Part shown: piece by piece, positions 15,795 through 25,292 of the stretch | How the letters are laid out: every line of letters starts with the position of its first letter | Numbering within the stretch: the stretch's first letter is position 1 | Assembly (NCBI GenBank): GCA_943357025.1 | Contig: CALRGA010000003.1 | Coordinates: 1 to 38,404, forward strand | Source: Candidatus Uhrbacteria bacterium RIFOXYB12_FULL_58_10 | GTDB taxonomy: Bacteria; Patescibacteriota; Patescibacteriia; UBA9934; GWF2-40-263 | Reading direction: 5' to 3' | DNA: 38,404 nt | Notes under the pieces: generated by a model | Told to the model about the DNA's origin: nothing | Databases searched by the model: none | Seen by the model: only the letters and a program-made list of their open reading frames with translations | Position numbers and translations under genes: made by a program

Positions 15795-17963
15795 TTATTC
15801 CGCGAGCCTCCTGCGCAATGCGATGATCGCCTGCTTTTCCTCATTGGCCTGTCTCAGCCGCGACGCGAGATCGGCAACCTTTCGCTCCCGCGCGATTCCA
15901 AACCTCTGCGCGCGCATAAGTTTCTCTTCCAGTTGGCGGATCCGGACGTGCGATTCGATCAGCTCGTCTCGAACGGAACGAACGTCTCGGTCCTTGTCGC
16001 GCGCCGCGCGAATTTCGTCGTTCACGAACGCCTCTATTTCCCCGAGCAGGTTGATCGGGGACGCCTCGGACACGGCCCAGGAACGCAGGCGCACCTCCCC
16101 TCCCCGCTCCGCAAATACAGACTTCTTGGAATGGTCGATGAGCGACTCCACCTGCTGGCGTCGCGCCGGATCCTGGTACGACGAATCGCGCATCTCGTTG
16201 ATGAGCAGCATCAGCCGGTTCACGGACTTTGACTCCTCGAGGGAGACGTCCGCGGCCGCGGTCAGGATCTCCGCCTTCCGGTTTGCCACCTCGGACGGGT
16301 TTGAGAGAACGTCGGATGAAACGGCTCCGGCGCGAACCATGTCGTCCCATACCGCGTCGACGAGCGGGCGGTCCGCGTATCCGTAATTGAACACCAGCTT
16401 GGTCGGCGCGTACTCGCGCCTGGATAGGGGCCCGGACGGGATGCGGCCCGCGTCGTGCCGCGACCGCGCGATCGCGCGAATGACCGCGCGCGCCGCCTCC
16501 GCGTCCCCGTCGATCGCGATCGTGAACTCGTCGCCGCCATAGCGGTACACCTCGCCGCGAACCCCCGCGACCCCGAGCGCCTTCTCCATGGCGTCCGCCG
16601 CGGTACGCAGCGCCGCGTCGCCAACGTCGACCCCTCCCTTCTGGTCGAAGTATTTTAAAAATCCCATGTCCACGAACACGACGGAAAGATTCTCGCCCTT
16701 TTGAATGCGCGCCTCGAGCCGCTCATAATATTCTCCGCGCTCCAACAGGCCCGTTCCCGCGTCGCGGCGGGCGCGCTCAATCTCCCAATCCAGGCGGGCA
16801 ACCTCCGCGCCCCTTTCGGAACCGCCTTTCCGCGCGGACTCGTAAGCCAAGCGCGCGTTCTCGAGCGCGCGCTGCCCGATCGTCAGCGTCGGGACGTCCG
16901 CGAGACGGACGTCCGCGGAAGAAACGGACCGGACGCCTGGTTCCGCGGAGTTAAGCTCGCGCATCTCCGCCCGTCGCGCCTCCACGCGCGTCGCGACGAT
17001 GTCACGAACGATCCCGTCGAACGAGCGATCTCCTACGAAACGCCTGCGCGCCCGTTCGAATGCGACGCGTTCCACGGTCGCGCGAAAGTTCTCGGGACCC
17101 GCGGACGCAAGCAGGGACCGAAACGCGTCGACGCTCGACAGCTCGGTCTCCGCGAACGACTTCTTCATGTAGTTCTCAAAAAACGCCTCTGCGTCCGGGT
17201 CGTCGAGCTTCGCGGCCACGCGTTCCGCGCGCGTCACGAGCTTCTCGTTCTCCAGGGACCAGTCCGCAAGACGCCGTACCGCCCCCACGAGCTCGCGAGA
17301 CAGGTCGTCCGCGTCGAATTCCATCCCGAGCCCGGCCTCCTCGGCCCGAACGATGGAAAGCGCCTCGGACAGATCCACGCGCACAGACGTCAGCGGCGCC
17401 CCCTCGCGCACGCCCGAAACCATTGGACGCGAGGACTCGATCCGGAGCCGGATCTCGTCGGCCTTGGATTCCGAGACGTCGTCGAACGACACGACGTACT
17501 CGTTTCCGCTGTATCGAAACACCTTGTACGACGGCGCGTCCTTCCCTCCCGCTTCCCGGATCGCGCGTTCGATCGTCCGCACGGTCTCGCGGAGCGCGGC
17601 GTCTCCCGCCTCGTGCCCGCCGCCCTCCTTGTTGAAACGGTCGAGCTCGCCCATGTTCACGAACAGAAGGCGCCTGTCCGCCGCCTGCTCGGCGGAAATA
17701 CCCTTTGCGGCGAGCGCGGCCGTCTCGCGTCCGAATTTCTTGAACTTGAACGCCCCTGCCGCGTCGTGCTCGGAACGGAACAAGCGCAATTTCTTTTCCG
17801 CGATCCAAAACGCGTCCCGGAGCGCCGTATCGTCGGAGCGTTCCGAAAAGGCCTGCCGCGTCGTCCGCAGCTCGTCGCGAAGGCGCACGAACTCGTCCGC
17901 GCCGGATACGCCGAATCGTTTGTCTTCCCCCATTTTCGCGGCGGATGATTCCCCTGTGGTCAT
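15795..17963 (-). CDS. tandem GGDEF-domain protein (722 aa): first domain SGNEY, second GGDEF
   Basis: LLFVNMGELDRFNKEGGGHEAGDAALR...FRYSGNEYVVSF and LSVVFVDMGFLKYFDQKGGVDVGDAALR...YRYGGDEFTIAI. Confidence 0.85.
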   Translation of the reverse strand: MTTGESSAAKMGEDKRFGVSGADEFVRLRDELRTTRQAFSERSDDTALRDAFWIAEKKLRLFRSEHDAAGAFKFKKFGRETAALAAKGISAEQAADRRLLFVNMGELDRFNKEGGGHEAGDAALRETVRTIERAIREAGGKDAPSYKVFRYSGNEYVVSFDDVSESKADEIRLRIESSRPMVSGVREGAPLTSVRVDLSEALSIVRAEEAGLGMEFDADDLSRELVGAVRRLADWSLENEKLVTRAERVAAKLDDPDAEAFFENYMKKSFAETELSSVDAFRSLLASAGPENFRATVERVAFERARRRFVGDRSFDGIVRDIVATRVEARRAEMRELNSAEPGVRSVSSADVRLADVPTLTIGQRALENARLAYESARKGGSERGAEVARLDWEIERARRDAGTGLLERGEYYERLEARIQKGENLSVVFVDMGFLKYFDQKGGVDVGDAALRTAADAMEKALGVAGVRGEVYRYGGDEFTIAIDGDAEAARAVIRAIARSRHDAGRIPSGPLSRREYAPTKLVFNYGYADRPLVDAVWDDMVRAGAVSSDVLSNPSEVANRKAEILTAAADVSLEESKSVNRLMLLINEMRDSSYQDPARRQQVESLIDHSKKSVFAERGGEVRLRSWAVSEASPINLLGEIEAFVNDEIRAARDKDRDVRSVRDELIESHVRIRQLEEKLMRAQRFGIARERKVADLASRLRQANEEKQAIIALRRRLAE

Positions 17964-17969
17964 AGGACC

Positions 17970-20900
17970 CTATTCTACCACGACGTTCTGCCTCCCCACG
18001 ATCCCCGCGATCTCGTCGATCACCTGGGTCGTGGCGATAATCGAGTACTCCGTCTCGATCTTGCGCGTCTGCCCGCCCGACTCCACGAGCAGGCACACGC
18101 GTCTCGGCCCGGGATTCGCGCGAAGGATTCCGCGCAGCCGCTCGACCATATCGTGCTCGGGCCGCCCGCGGAGGGCGATAGAGAGCGACGGAGTGGCGGA
18201 GTGATTGAGTGGCGGAGTGGCGAGAGACGTTTCCTTCTTAAACTTCGCCCGCTGCTCCTCGTCGATCCATCCGCCCGACCTCATCAGCTCCGCGAGTCCG
18301 GCGGCCTCGCTGTCCGAAACGAGCACGAGGCTGTTCGCGATGAGCGCGACCTCCTCTCCATTCGTCTTATCCGCCCCATCCGTCCCGTCGTCCGGCCCCG
18401 CCGACCTATCCGTCTTTCTCCGAGATATTTTCGCCGACACGACCATGATCGTGTCCGGCAGCAGAGAATCCTTGAACTGCGCGAACGTCCTCGGGAACAC
18501 GAGCAGCTCCGTCTTTCCCGTGAGGTCCTCGAACCCGACGAACGCCATGGCGTCGCCCTTCTTCGTGACGATTTCCTTCACCGTCGTGATGATCCCGCCC
18601 ACGCGGACGAACTCCGCGTCGGGCTTCGTGATCGCGACCGCGACGGAGAGGACGGTGTCGCCGAGCTGCTTCGCCACGTCCTCGTAGGGATGCGCCGACA
18701 CGAAGAGGCCGAGCAGCTCCTTTTCCCACTGCAGCACGTCGCGCTTGGCGGCCGGCGGGACGACGCGGAGCGTGATCCCGGAGGTCGCCACGGACGGCGC
18801 GGAGTCGAACAGGCTTCCCTGGTTCGTCGTCAGCTGTTTCTGCGCGTCCTTGTTGAACAGCAGGATCCGGTCCATGTTCTCCAAAAGCTGATTGCGGTCT
18901 CCGAACCGGTCGAGCGCGCCGACTTTGACGAGCGCCTCGATGGACTTCTTGTTGAACGCCCGGTGGTGCACGCGCCGCGCGAAGTCGGCAAGGTCGAGGA
19001 ACGGGCCCCCTCGGCCCTGAGCGGAGTCGAAGGGTTTCTCGCGCTCGGCGATGATCGACTCGATCACCTCCTCGCCCAGGTTCTTGATCGCGATCAGCCC
19101 GAAGCGGATCGTCTTGTCGTCGATGTACGTGAAGGTCAGCCGAGACTCGTTGATGTCCGGTGAAAGCACGTCGATTCCCATCCGCCGGCACTCCGTCACG
19201 GCCTCCGCGACCTTCTCGATGTCCGAGGACTCCGCCGTCATGATCGACGTCATGTACTCCGCCGGAAAGTTCGCCTTCATGTACGCCGTGTCGTACGCGA
19301 TCATGCCGTAGCTCGCGGCATGCGCCTTGTTGAACCCGTACGCCGCGAACGGCTCGATGAGCTTCCAGATGTCCTGGGCCTTCGCCATCGTCATCCCGTG
19401 CTCGACGAAACCGCTCAGCAGCTTCTCCTTCTGCTTCTGCATCTCCTCCGGAATCTTCTTTCCCATCGCCTTGCGCAGCTTGTCCGCGTCGAGCCAGGAG
19501 TAGCCGGCCAGGTGGATGGCGATGAGCATCACGTCGTCCTGGTACACGATGACGCCGTACGACTGGTCGAGGATATCCTTCATCCGCGGGTCCATGAACT
19601 TCACGAGGCTCGGGTTGTGCTTGCGGCGGATGTACTCGGGGATCGACTCGATCGGGCCCGGGCGGTAGAGCGCGACCATGGCCATGATGTCCTCGACGCG
19701 CTCGGGGCGGAGGTCCATCAGGTACTTGGTCATCCCGTCGCCGTTGAGCTGGAACGTTCCCATCGTCTTGCCGGCCGCGAGCAGCTCGAACGTCTTCGCG
19801 TCGTCGACCGGGATCTTTTCGAGGACCACGTCCGCGTTCTTCGTCTGCTTCACGAGCCTGATCGCGTCACCCAGAATCGAAAGATTTCGAATCCCAAGGA
19901 AGTCCATCTTCACGAGACCCGCCGACTCGACGGCGTGCATCTCGTACTGCGTGATGGTCTTTCCCTCGCGGGTGTCGATCTGCAGCGGGGTGAAGTCCGT
20001 GAGCGCGGTGGGCGAGATGACCACGCCGGCGGCGTGGATGGAGACGTGGCGCGCGCATCCCTCGACCTGGCGGGCGAGGTCGACGAGGCGGTGGACCTCC
20101 GCGTTCACGTCGTACAGCTTCTTCAGCTCCGGCGCCTCGGCGAGCGCGATCTCGAGCGTCATCGGGAACCCCTGGCTCCCCATCGGGACCATCTTCGAGA
20201 TCTTGTCGACGAACTGATATTCATACCCGAGGACACGACCGACGTCGCGGATCGATCCGCGCGCCGCCATCGTCCCGAACGTGCAGATCTGCGCCACCTT
20301 GTCGGCGCCGTACTTTTCGGTGACGTACGCGAGCATCTCGTCGCGCCGGTTGTCGGCGAAGTCGGCATCGACGTCGGGAGCGGACGGCCGCTCGGGGTTG
20401 AGGAAGCGCTCGAACGGGAGCTTGTAAGTGAGCGGGTTGACCGTCGAGATCCCGATCGAGAACCCCACGAGCGACCCTGCGGCCGATCCGCGCGTCGTCG
20501 TGACGATCCCGTTGCGCCGCGCCCACTCGATGTAGTCGGACACGATCAAAAAGTACGGGCAGAACCCCTTCTGCTCGATGATCGCCAGCTCGTAATCGAG
20601 GCGCTTGGTCATCACCTCGGTGAGCGTCCCGCCGACCTTCTCGGGAAGCTCGGCGTACGCGCGGGCCGTGAGCACGTCGAGAAACGTCTTCCCTTCCGGA
20701 ATCTTGAACTCCGGAAAATTCCATTTGCCAAGCTCGAGCTCGACGGTACAGCGGTCCGCGATCTTGCGCGTGTTCTCGATCGCCTCGGGCACGTCCTTGA
20801 ACCGCTCGGCCATGTACTCGCCCGAAACGAGCGACGCGTCGAAGTCGTACTGCTGCTGGCGCTCGTACGCTTCCAATGTCCTTTGTCCCTTGATGCAGTT

Positions 20901-21569
20901 GAGGACTTTCCATGCCTCGACGTCGCCGGGCTTGAGGTAGTAGACGTTCTTCGTCGCGACGACCGGCACGCCCATCTCCTTCCCAAGCTCGACCAGCGTC
21001 GCGTTGATCGCCTCCTGCTCCGCGATCTCCGGACGGTCGACGAGCTCGAGGAAGAAATTCCCGTCGCCGAAGATCTCGACGTACTCGCGAATCAGCATCT
21101 TGGCGCGCTCCCTGTTTTGCGAGTTGATCGCGTTCTCGATTTCTCCCGCATGGCCTCCGGACAGCGCGATGATCCCCTTCCCAAGCGAACGCAAAACTTC
21201 CTTGTCGATGCGCGGCTTGTAATAGAACCCCTCGAGAAACCCGATCGACGCGATCTTCAGCATGTTCTGGTACCCCTCCCGCGTCTCGGCCAAGAGGACA
21301 ATCCGATAGTTCTTCGTGTCGATCTTCGCCCGCTTCTCGAGCCGCCCCTCGATCCCAAGGTACGCGTCCATCCCAAAGATCGGCTTCACCCCCGCGTCCT
21401 TCGCCTTCTGGTAGAACTCAATCAGCCCGTACATCGCCCCGTTGTCGGTTATCGCCACCGCGTCCATCCCATGCTTGAGGATGTGCTTCAAAATCTCCTT
21501 GGGCTTCGGCAAAGCCTCAAGAAGCGAATAATGGCTGTGGACATGCAGGTGGACGAAGGGGCTGGGCAT
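17970..21569 (-). CDS. dnaE: DNA polymerase III alpha subunit
   Basis: PHP motif FVHLHVHSHYSLLEALPKP, AITDNGAMYG, PDVDADFADNRRDEMLAYV, TFGTMAARGSIRDVGRV, YGVIVYQDDVM, FNKAHAASYGMIAYDTAYMKANFPAEYM. Confidence 0.97.
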   Translation of the reverse strand: MPSPFVHLHVHSHYSLLEALPKPKEILKHILKHGMDAVAITDNGAMYGLIEFYQKAKDAGVKPIFGMDAYLGIEGRLEKRAKIDTKNYRIVLLAETREGYQNMLKIASIGFLEGFYYKPRIDKEVLRSLGKGIIALSGGHAGEIENAINSQNRERAKMLIREYVEIFGDGNFFLELVDRPEIAEQEAINATLVELGKEMGVPVVATKNVYYLKPGDVEAWKVLNCIKGQRTLEAYERQQQYDFDASLVSGEYMAERFKDVPEAIENTRKIADRCTVELELGKWNFPEFKIPEGKTFLDVLTARAYAELPEKVGGTLTEVMTKRLDYELAIIEQKGFCPYFLIVSDYIEWARRNGIVTTTRGSAAGSLVGFSIGISTVNPLTYKLPFERFLNPERPSAPDVDADFADNRRDEMLAYVTEKYGADKVAQICTFGTMAARGSIRDVGRVLGYEYQFVDKISKMVPMGSQGFPMTLEIALAEAPELKKLYDVNAEVHRLVDLARQVEGCARHVSIHAAGVVISPTALTDFTPLQIDTREGKTITQYEMHAVESAGLVKMDFLGIRNLSILGDAIRLVKQTKNADVVLEKIPVDDAKTFELLAAGKTMGTFQLNGDGMTKYLMDLRPERVEDIMAMVALYRPGPIESIPEYIRRKHNPSLVKFMDPRMKDILDQSYGVIVYQDDVMLIAIHLAGYSWLDADKLRKAMGKKIPEEMQKQKEKLLSGFVEHGMTMAKAQDIWKLIEPFAAYGFNKAHAASYGMIAYDTAYMKANFPAEYMTSIMTAESSDIEKVAEAVTECRRMGIDVLSPDINESRLTFTYIDDKTIRFGLIAIKNLGEEVIESIIAEREKPFDSAQGRGGPFLDLADFARRVHHRAFNKKSIEALVKVGALDRFGDRNQLLENMDRILLFNKDAQKQLTTNQGSLFDSAPSVATSGITLRVVPPAAKRDVLQWEKELLGLFVSAHPYEDVAKQLGDTVLSVAVAITKPDAEFVRVGGIITTVKEIVTKKGDAMAFVGFEDLTGKTELLVFPRTFAQFKDSLLPDTIMVVSAKISRRKTDRSAGPDDGTDGADKTNGEEVALIANSLVLVSDSEAAGLAELMRSGGWIDEEQRAKFKKETSLATPPLNHSATPSLSIALRGRPEHDMVERLRGILRANPGPRRVCLLVESGGQTRKIETEYSIIATTQVIDEIAGIVGRQNVVVE
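18191..18222. repeat. direct repeat GAGTGGCGGAGTG x2 (16-bp period) inside dnaE
   Basis: 18191-18203 and 18207-18219 are identical. Confidence 0.8.
19015..19034. repeat. CCCTGAGCGGAGTCGAAGGG element inside dnaE (encodes PFDSAQG)
   Basis: Exact 20-mer seen; sits at a predicted loop of DnaE. Confidence 0.7.
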
Positions 21570-21677
21570 ATTCAGCCACGAGCTTACCATTGTCGCGATC
21601 AAGATCAAAGGACGTCGGGGCGCGCTGACCCGATCTATCTAATATTTCTCATTTTCCTTAAAATACAAGGCGAACGA

Positions 21678-23036
21678 ATGCCTATGAAGCCAAAGGGGAA
21701 TGACATGGAGACTCCGCGGGAACGCCCACCGGCCGCAACCGTGGAAACGGGCAAGCCGCCCGTCGAGAATCTGCCAAAGTCTCCGCCGTCCGCGGCGGAA
21801 CGACTTCTTGCCGTTTCAAAAAGACGGGAGTACGCGACGGGACAGTCGAAACTCGTGCGCAAGGCAATCGAGGGCGATTTGAATCTGTACGAAATGCATC
21901 GAAAAAAATACGGCCTTCCTCCGGATATACGCCCCACTCCCGCAAGCCTGGCAAACCAGGAACGCGCGGCGTCGCTCGACGGGCAAGCCGCAGAAACGAC
22001 TCGGAAGGAGCGCGGTCTGCGCCGTCTCAACTCTGCGATCGATTCCATAAAGCCAATGAACGACCCGACCGTCATCGAGAAGCACAATCGGCTTTTTCCA
22101 GATCCCAAGGATAATCCAGCCGCTCCGCAGTATTTGGTTATCGATCGACCGAAGGGAACCATTTTTGGCGTCAGCCACGGGAAGAATCCCGAAGGCTCTA
22201 CGATCCAGAAGCTGTACGAGACGATCCCATCGGTTGCCGAAATGCCCGCCAACCTCGTCTTCATGGTCGAGGGCGAGCACAGCGGAATCAACCGCGAAGA
22301 AGCGCTAAAGCGGGTCGAAAAAATGACAAGCCGCGACGAGGCCGTCAAAAAATACGGCGAAAGCGGCGCGGCGTTTTGGGCCGTGAAGGAGGCGAACGAC
22401 GCGGGAAAAACAGTTGAGATTAATTCGCCGGAGGCTCCGAACGCATGGATCATCGACCGGGTATCCAACAAGAACGCGGAGGACATCGCGCTATACCTGA
22501 CGCTCCGACAGTTTACGTCGGACATCGGGCAGGCCAAGGACGGACCGACCGCGGAAGAACGGCTAGAGAAGTTCGTCAGGACGTTCGTCCATGTCCAGCG
22601 CACGACGGGCGTGGACTGGATGAAAAACGCGTCGGTCGACGAATATACAAATGTGAAAGACAATCCGGTTGCGCTTAATTCTTGGCTGAAGAAAAAGGCC
22701 AGCGAGTTTCTCGAAGGAATGAACGCGCGGCTCATGTCAGAGGGACTCGTTGACAAACAGATCGTCCCGGACGTCGACGCACTCATTAACGTCGACCTAG
22801 AGCGCATTTCAATGAGAGACATCAACGAGCTGCACTCCCCAATGGACACGGGAAAACGCGATTCGATCATCAACAAAATCTCGACCGAATGGAACGGCGC
22901 GCGCGACCGGTTCCTCGTCGAGCAGATCGCCAAGGCGGTCGACGATGGCAAGAAGCCGTTTGTGATCTTCGGCGGGGCGCACGTGGCAAGCATTGAGAAG
23001 GCGGTTGACACGCTGCTGAAGGGGGATGACGAGTAG
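21678..23036 (+). CDS. TraB/TIKI-like putative metalloprotease-fold protein (452 aa) with a disordered N-terminus
   Basis: GTIFGVSHGK (GxxH), FMVEGEHSG, RDRFLVEQIAKAVDDGKKPFVIFGGAHVASIEKAVDTLL (GxxH). Confidence 0.55.
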   Translation: MPMKPKGNDMETPRERPPAATVETGKPPVENLPKSPPSAAERLLAVSKRREYATGQSKLVRKAIEGDLNLYEMHRKKYGLPPDIRPTPASLANQERAASLDGQAAETTRKERGLRRLNSAIDSIKPMNDPTVIEKHNRLFPDPKDNPAAPQYLVIDRPKGTIFGVSHGKNPEGSTIQKLYETIPSVAEMPANLVFMVEGEHSGINREEALKRVEKMTSRDEAVKKYGESGAAFWAVKEANDAGKTVEINSPEAPNAWIIDRVSNKNAEDIALYLTLRQFTSDIGQAKDGPTAEERLEKFVRTFVHVQRTTGVDWMKNASVDEYTNVKDNPVALNSWLKKKASEFLEGMNARLMSEGLVDKQIVPDVDALINVDLERISMRDINELHSPMDTGKRDSIINKISTEWNGARDRFLVEQIAKAVDDGKKPFVIFGGAHVASIEKAVDTLLKGDDE

Positions 23037-23069
23037 AAACAACCAAAAAAGTACGATATACTGTCCGAT

Positions 23070-23261
23070 ATGGAACGAACACCCGAGGAAATTGTCGCGG
23101 AAACGATACGGATATCGAAGGAATACGATCAAAAGATGGCGGAGTTGGACCGGCAGCGGAAGGAGGTTATAGCCACGACCGTCCATGCGGCGGAACAGAG
23201 AGGGGTTTCGAAGGTGCGGGCGTTTATCCTCGGCCTATTCAATCGTAAGCAAGACGTATGA
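23070..23261 (+). CDS. small coiled-coil protein (63 aa)
   Basis: MERTPEEIVAETIRISKEYDQKMAELDRQRKEVIATTV...; aligns without gaps to the ORF at 25293. Confidence 0.65.
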   Translation: MERTPEEIVAETIRISKEYDQKMAELDRQRKEVIATTVHAAEQRGVSKVRAFILGLFNRKQDV

Positions 23262-23728
23262 GCGATATCGAGAACGTCGAGGCGCGCGCGGCGGCACCCG
23301 CCGAAACGCAGAAACCCACCGTGGAAAACAAGGAAGGACAGGTTCCCAACCCGGACAAGCTGGCAGACATCGACGAGCCAAAGTCCGTCGATCAGTTCGG
23401 GCAGTATTACAGGGATCTTCTCAATGGAACGGATCACTCGCTGGAGCGACAAAAGGAAGCGGCCCAAAAAGTGAACGAGCTGGCATTAAAACACGCGGAC
23501 AGGCAGGCGATCCAGTCGAAGATGTTCATAAAGAACTCAACGGAAACGGTCTACATGGCCCTTGGGAGGATCGGCGACGAGCTCAACGCGGGAGCGGACG
23601 CCGAGACGAAGCTCGGGGAGATCCAGGCCGTCATGGACAGCCTGTTGGCCGAGCAGCGCGAAAAGCTGAACGCCTTGAAGGTAGACGCCCCGGAGGCTGC
23701 CGACGAGGAAACCGAACAGGCCGCGTAA
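23258..23728 (+). CDS. hypothetical acidic helical protein (156 aa)
   Basis: ATGA overlap with the previous ORF. Confidence 0.65.
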   Translation: MSDIENVEARAAAPAETQKPTVENKEGQVPNPDKLADIDEPKSVDQFGQYYRDLLNGTDHSLERQKEAAQKVNELALKHADRQAIQSKMFIKNSTETVYMALGRIGDELNAGADAETKLGEIQAVMDSLLAEQREKLNALKVDAPEAADEETEQAA

Positions 23729-23749
23729 CTATTCTCATAACCCGAACGT

Positions 23750-24334
23750 ATGAACGCACGAAAACCCGAGGGATTTCAGCCAAGCATGGAAGTGCCGGAA
23801 CCGCCGCAAACGAAGGAGGATAGCGACGCGCGGGGGGTTTATAATGATTTCATGAAGGCTGGAGACAAAATCAATGACGCGGCGGCGAGGATGGAAGCCC
23901 AGCGCGCGCAGTACGACGCGATCCAGGCGAAGATGAACGCGCCGAAGGTCGTGAAGAGCGCCTGGCAGCGCGGGATGGACGCGATCGGCGCAAAGATGGC
24001 CGAGCTGAAGAAAAAGACGATGGAGGCCGTCACGGGCGTGAAGCAGGACGCGTTCGAGGAGATGATGACGAATCCCGCGTTTGACGTCCCGAAGAAATTT
24101 GATGACGCTGACAACGATTTCTTCGCGAAGGGCGACCGGATGAATTCCGAGGCCGCTGAGCGCGCGCAGTACGACTCGATGCAAAAGAAGATCAAGGCGC
24201 AGGAGAATCGCAACACGAAGCCGGCGAGCGAACTGACGGGCGATTTCAAGGAGATGATGGACAGCCCGGATTGGCAGATCAAGCCGGCCGCGGAAACGGC
24301 CGAGGAATCCAAGGACGACAAGGCCGCCGCCTAA
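23750..24334 (+). CDS. hypothetical helical protein with internal duplication (194 aa)
   Basis: DFMKAGDKINDAAARMEAQRAQYDAIQAKMNA and DFFAKGDRMNSEAAERAQYDSMQKKIKAQ. Confidence 0.65.
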   Translation: MNARKPEGFQPSMEVPEPPQTKEDSDARGVYNDFMKAGDKINDAAARMEAQRAQYDAIQAKMNAPKVVKSAWQRGMDAIGAKMAELKKKTMEAVTGVKQDAFEEMMTNPAFDVPKKFDDADNDFFAKGDRMNSEAAERAQYDSMQKKIKAQENRNTKPASELTGDFKEMMDSPDWQIKPAAETAEESKDDKAAA

Positions 24335-24343
24335 CCGCCGACT

Positions 24344-25282
24344 ATGCCTACGGACCCGCGCGTCGCAGAGCTCCCTGGATTCGTCCTGCTTCGGGACAAA
24401 CTCCCTCGATTCCATGACGAAGTCGCGCGGCTTGTCGCGTCGAGCTCGTTCGGGCTGCGCCCGAACGGGCCGGCGCTCGACCAGATGGCCGAGTTTATTG
24501 AGCCGGCCGAGCTTGAGGTTTTCGCCGGGGCGATCGACCTGTTCTACGAGAAGCACGCCTGGCCGAGGACGACGCTCATTTCCCTTCTTCAGAACTCACG
24601 GCTGTCGCGCGCCGCTCTGATCGACGGCGACCGATTCCCGACGGCCTACCGCAACGTCGTCGAGCAGCTCGACGAGCTTTTGCAATTCAAGCACCTCTGG
24701 ACCGCGCACGGTTCCGTCTCCGACCTGGTCGCGACGATTGTCAACCAGCCCGCGTTCGCTCGGCTCGACGGCGCCTCGCTTGGCAAGCTCGTCTACGCGC
24801 TCAAGAACCAGGCCGACCAGGAATCACTCGCCGCGGCCGAGTTCTCCGTGCTCCTCGCCGTCGACTGGGTGCGAAACGCCGTGCCATCGACCACGCTCGC
24901 CGACCTCGTGGCGCAGCGAATGGTCGAGCCCGCCGTCGCGGCCGAACTTCTCAAGAAGGTCGCCGAAACGGACAAATATCCCTTCTTTCAAATCGACCTC
25001 CTCGCCCACGTCCTCGAGTCCGTCGACGAGCCCGCGTTCCGCTCCTATCTCCTCGGCCCGCGGACCGGGACGCTTTCGACGACGTCCCTCGACAAGCTGC
25101 TCCTCCGCCTCGCCCAGTCGAACCCGAACGGATTCGCGAAACTGTTCCTCCGCGGCCGATCGACGTTCAAAAAGAAATTCCAGCCGGCCGGAATGTTTAC
25201 GAGCGAGAAGGAAATCTACCGACTCTGCTGGGGCAAGGTCGGCCTCTGGGACAAGCTGATGGCAACCTTTTTTCCCGGCTAA
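24344..25282 (+). CDS. hypothetical helical protein (312 aa)
   Basis: Intact ORF in operon context. Confidence 0.7.
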   Translation: MPTDPRVAELPGFVLLRDKLPRFHDEVARLVASSSFGLRPNGPALDQMAEFIEPAELEVFAGAIDLFYEKHAWPRTTLISLLQNSRLSRAALIDGDRFPTAYRNVVEQLDELLQFKHLWTAHGSVSDLVATIVNQPAFARLDGASLGKLVYALKNQADQESLAAAEFSVLLAVDWVRNAVPSTTLADLVAQRMVEPAVAAELLKKVAETDKYPFFQIDLLAHVLESVDEPAFRSYLLGPRTGTLSTTSLDKLLLRLAQSNPNGFAKLFLRGRSTFKKKFQPAGMFTSEKEIYRLCWGKVGLWDKLMATFFPG

Positions 25283-25292
25283 CCAATTCCCT

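Noticed and set aside
19320-21677. N-terminal part of the 1238-aa plus ORF
   Set aside because: Antisense to dnaE; the real gene starts near ATG 21678.
21635-23011. 458-aa minus ORF opposite the TraB-like gene
   Set aside because: Ser/Arg-rich shadow ORF; the plus-strand frame has the GxxH motifs and operon spacing.
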